DNA from: Treponema sp.
GTDB lineage: Bacteria; Spirochaetota; Spirochaetia; Treponematales; Breznakiellaceae
Assembly: GCA_031278755.1 (NCBI GenBank)
Contig: JAITJV010000299.1
Span: 1 to 5,288, forward strand
Direction of reading: 5' to 3'
Length of the DNA stretch: 5,288 nt
The position numbers and the translations under genes were made by a program. Shown in pieces: positions 4,460-5,288 of the stretch (position 1 is its first letter; each line of letters opens with the position of its first letter). The notes beneath the pieces are model-generated. The model worked only from the letters and a program-made list of their open reading frames with translations, was not told where the DNA came from and searched no databases.

Positions 4460-5288
4460 ATGGATGAAGTTAAAAGCAAAAGCGCGTACCGGTCGTGTAT
4501 CGGGCTTGAGGTTCACATACACCTCCTCACCAAAACCAAAGTGTTCTGCGGATGCCGTTCCGCATTCGGCGACGATCCCAACACAAATGTCTGCCCCGTA
4601 TGCCTTGGATACCCGGGCGTACTTCCCAGCCTCAACATAGAATCCATGCGCATGGGTTGTATGGTGGCGAAGGCGCTGAACTGCCGCATTCCCGAAAAAA
4701 CATGGTTCGAGCGGAAACAGTACTTCTACCCCGATATGACAAAGAATTACCAGATTTCCCAGTTTGCTTCCCCCCTTGGCCAGGAAGGGTATGTTGACAT
4801 GGAAGGCCGCGGAGCCGCCGGGCCTGTCAGGAAGCGGGTGCGGATCAGGGAATGCCACCTTGAAGAAGACGCGGGGAAGATGATACACACGGGAACAGTT
4901 TCGCTTTTGGACTACAACCGCGCGGGCGTGTCCCTCCTTGAAATTGTTACCGACCCCGACATGGAAACAGGGGAAGAAGCCGAACTCTTTATACAGCAGC
5001 TGCGGCGCACCGTCCGCTACCTCGGCGTCTGCGACGGCAACATGGAAGAAGGGAGCCTCAGGGCCGACGCCAACGTATCAATTAACCTTCCGGGAAAAGG
5101 GCTGGGCAGAAAGGTTGAGATCAAGAACCTCAATTCGTCGCGCTTTGTGCGGCTCGCCCTTAACTACGAAATTGAAAGGCAGACGGCGCTTCTTGAAAAC
5201 GGAAAAACGGTGGTTCAGGAAACGCGCCTGTGGAACGAAAACCGCGATCAGACGGAGCCTATGCGCACCAAAGAAAACGCGCAGGATT
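4460..5288 (+). CDS. gatB: Glutamyl-tRNA(Gln)/aspartyl-tRNA(Asn) amidotransferase subunit B, N-terminal part (runs off window)
   Basis: GatB phosphorylates the misacylated Glu (or Asp) on the tRNA and completes amidation with ammonia from GatA. The first 276 codons are present. Family blocks are IGLEVHIHL at 14-22, YPGVLPSLN at 51-59, FERKQYFYPDMTKNYQISQF at 83-102, HLEEDAGK at 133-140, DYNRAGVSLLEIVTDPD at 151-167, MEEGSLRADANVS at 195-207 and EIKNLNSSRFV at 220-230. The acidic residues of the EVH, HLEEDAGK and MEEGSLR blocks form the metal-dependent kinase site. Cys30, Cys32, Cys45 and Cys48 form a CxC...CxxC pattern as in zinc-binding GatB proteins. The frame ends at the edge just before the expected YRYFPEPD motif, so the tRNA-binding C-terminal domain is not seen. 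GGAG at 4451-4454, five bases before the ATG, lies within the gatA end. Confidence 0.97.
   Translation, partial: MDEVKSKSAYRSCIGLEVHIHLLTKTKVFCGCRSAFGDDPNTNVCPVCLGYPGVLPSLNIESMRMGCMVAKALNCRIPEKTWFERKQYFYPDMTKNYQISQFASPLGQEGYVDMEGRGAAGPVRKRVRIRECHLEEDAGKMIHTGTVSLLDYNRAGVSLLEIVTDPDMETGEEAELFIQQLRRTVRYLGVCDGNMEEGSLRADANVSINLPGKGLGRKVEIKNLNSSRFVRLALNYEIERQTALLENGKTVVQETRLWNENRDQTEPMRTKENAQD

Noticed and set aside
4088..4888. Long minus-strand open frame (266 codons) across the gatA-gatB junction
   Set aside because: It is a shadow of two firmly identified plus-strand genes in GC-rich DNA and shows no domain.

Overview
The window is a GC-rich, gene-dense bacterial segment with five complete protein genes and one cut off at each edge. 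No tRNA, rRNA, CRISPR array or insertion sequence is visible. The gene content (a sugar-type lipoprotein-like binding protein, AMMECR1/AmrA, AzlCD, GatCAB), the GC-rich codon use and the palindromic intergenic DNA would fit a host-associated spirochaete such as a GC-rich Treponema-like lineage. This placement is a tentative inference: no rRNA or clade-specific marker is present.

Layout. Positions 2-514 (+) are the C-terminal third or so of an ABC-transporter solute-binding protein. It converges on amrA (559-1116, -), an AMMECR1-domain protein. From a 95-nt divergent promoter region, azlC and azlD (1212-2317, +) run the other way; their stop and start overlap, and they encode the two subunits of a branched-chain amino acid exporter. 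After a 49-nt gap with its own predicted promoter come gatC (2367-2705), a 244-nt highly structured spacer, gatA (2950-4458) and the first 276 codons of gatB (4460 to the edge). Together these encode the GatCAB tRNA-dependent amidotransferase, which converts misacylated Glu-tRNA(Gln) (and often Asp-tRNA(Asn)) to the correct aminoacyl-tRNA.

The most interesting signals are non-coding. (1) azlC and gatC share an upstream module: a perfect TTGACA, then 6-7 nt later an almost identical palindrome CCCTTTA(A/T)GGG touching the -10 region, then the start codon. (2) In amrA, azlC and gatC the predicted -10 box lies only 6-10 nt before the start codon and no Shine-Dalgarno is present, so leaderless mRNAs are predicted; azlD, gatA and gatB carry GA-rich ribosome sites. 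(3) The gatC-gatA spacer holds two diverged copies of a hairpin element at a 109-nt offset, whose stems differ in sequence but both still pair, with a nested palindrome between them. The gatA product that follows starts about 20 residues later than typical GatA, as if the repeat DNA had replaced its original 5' end.
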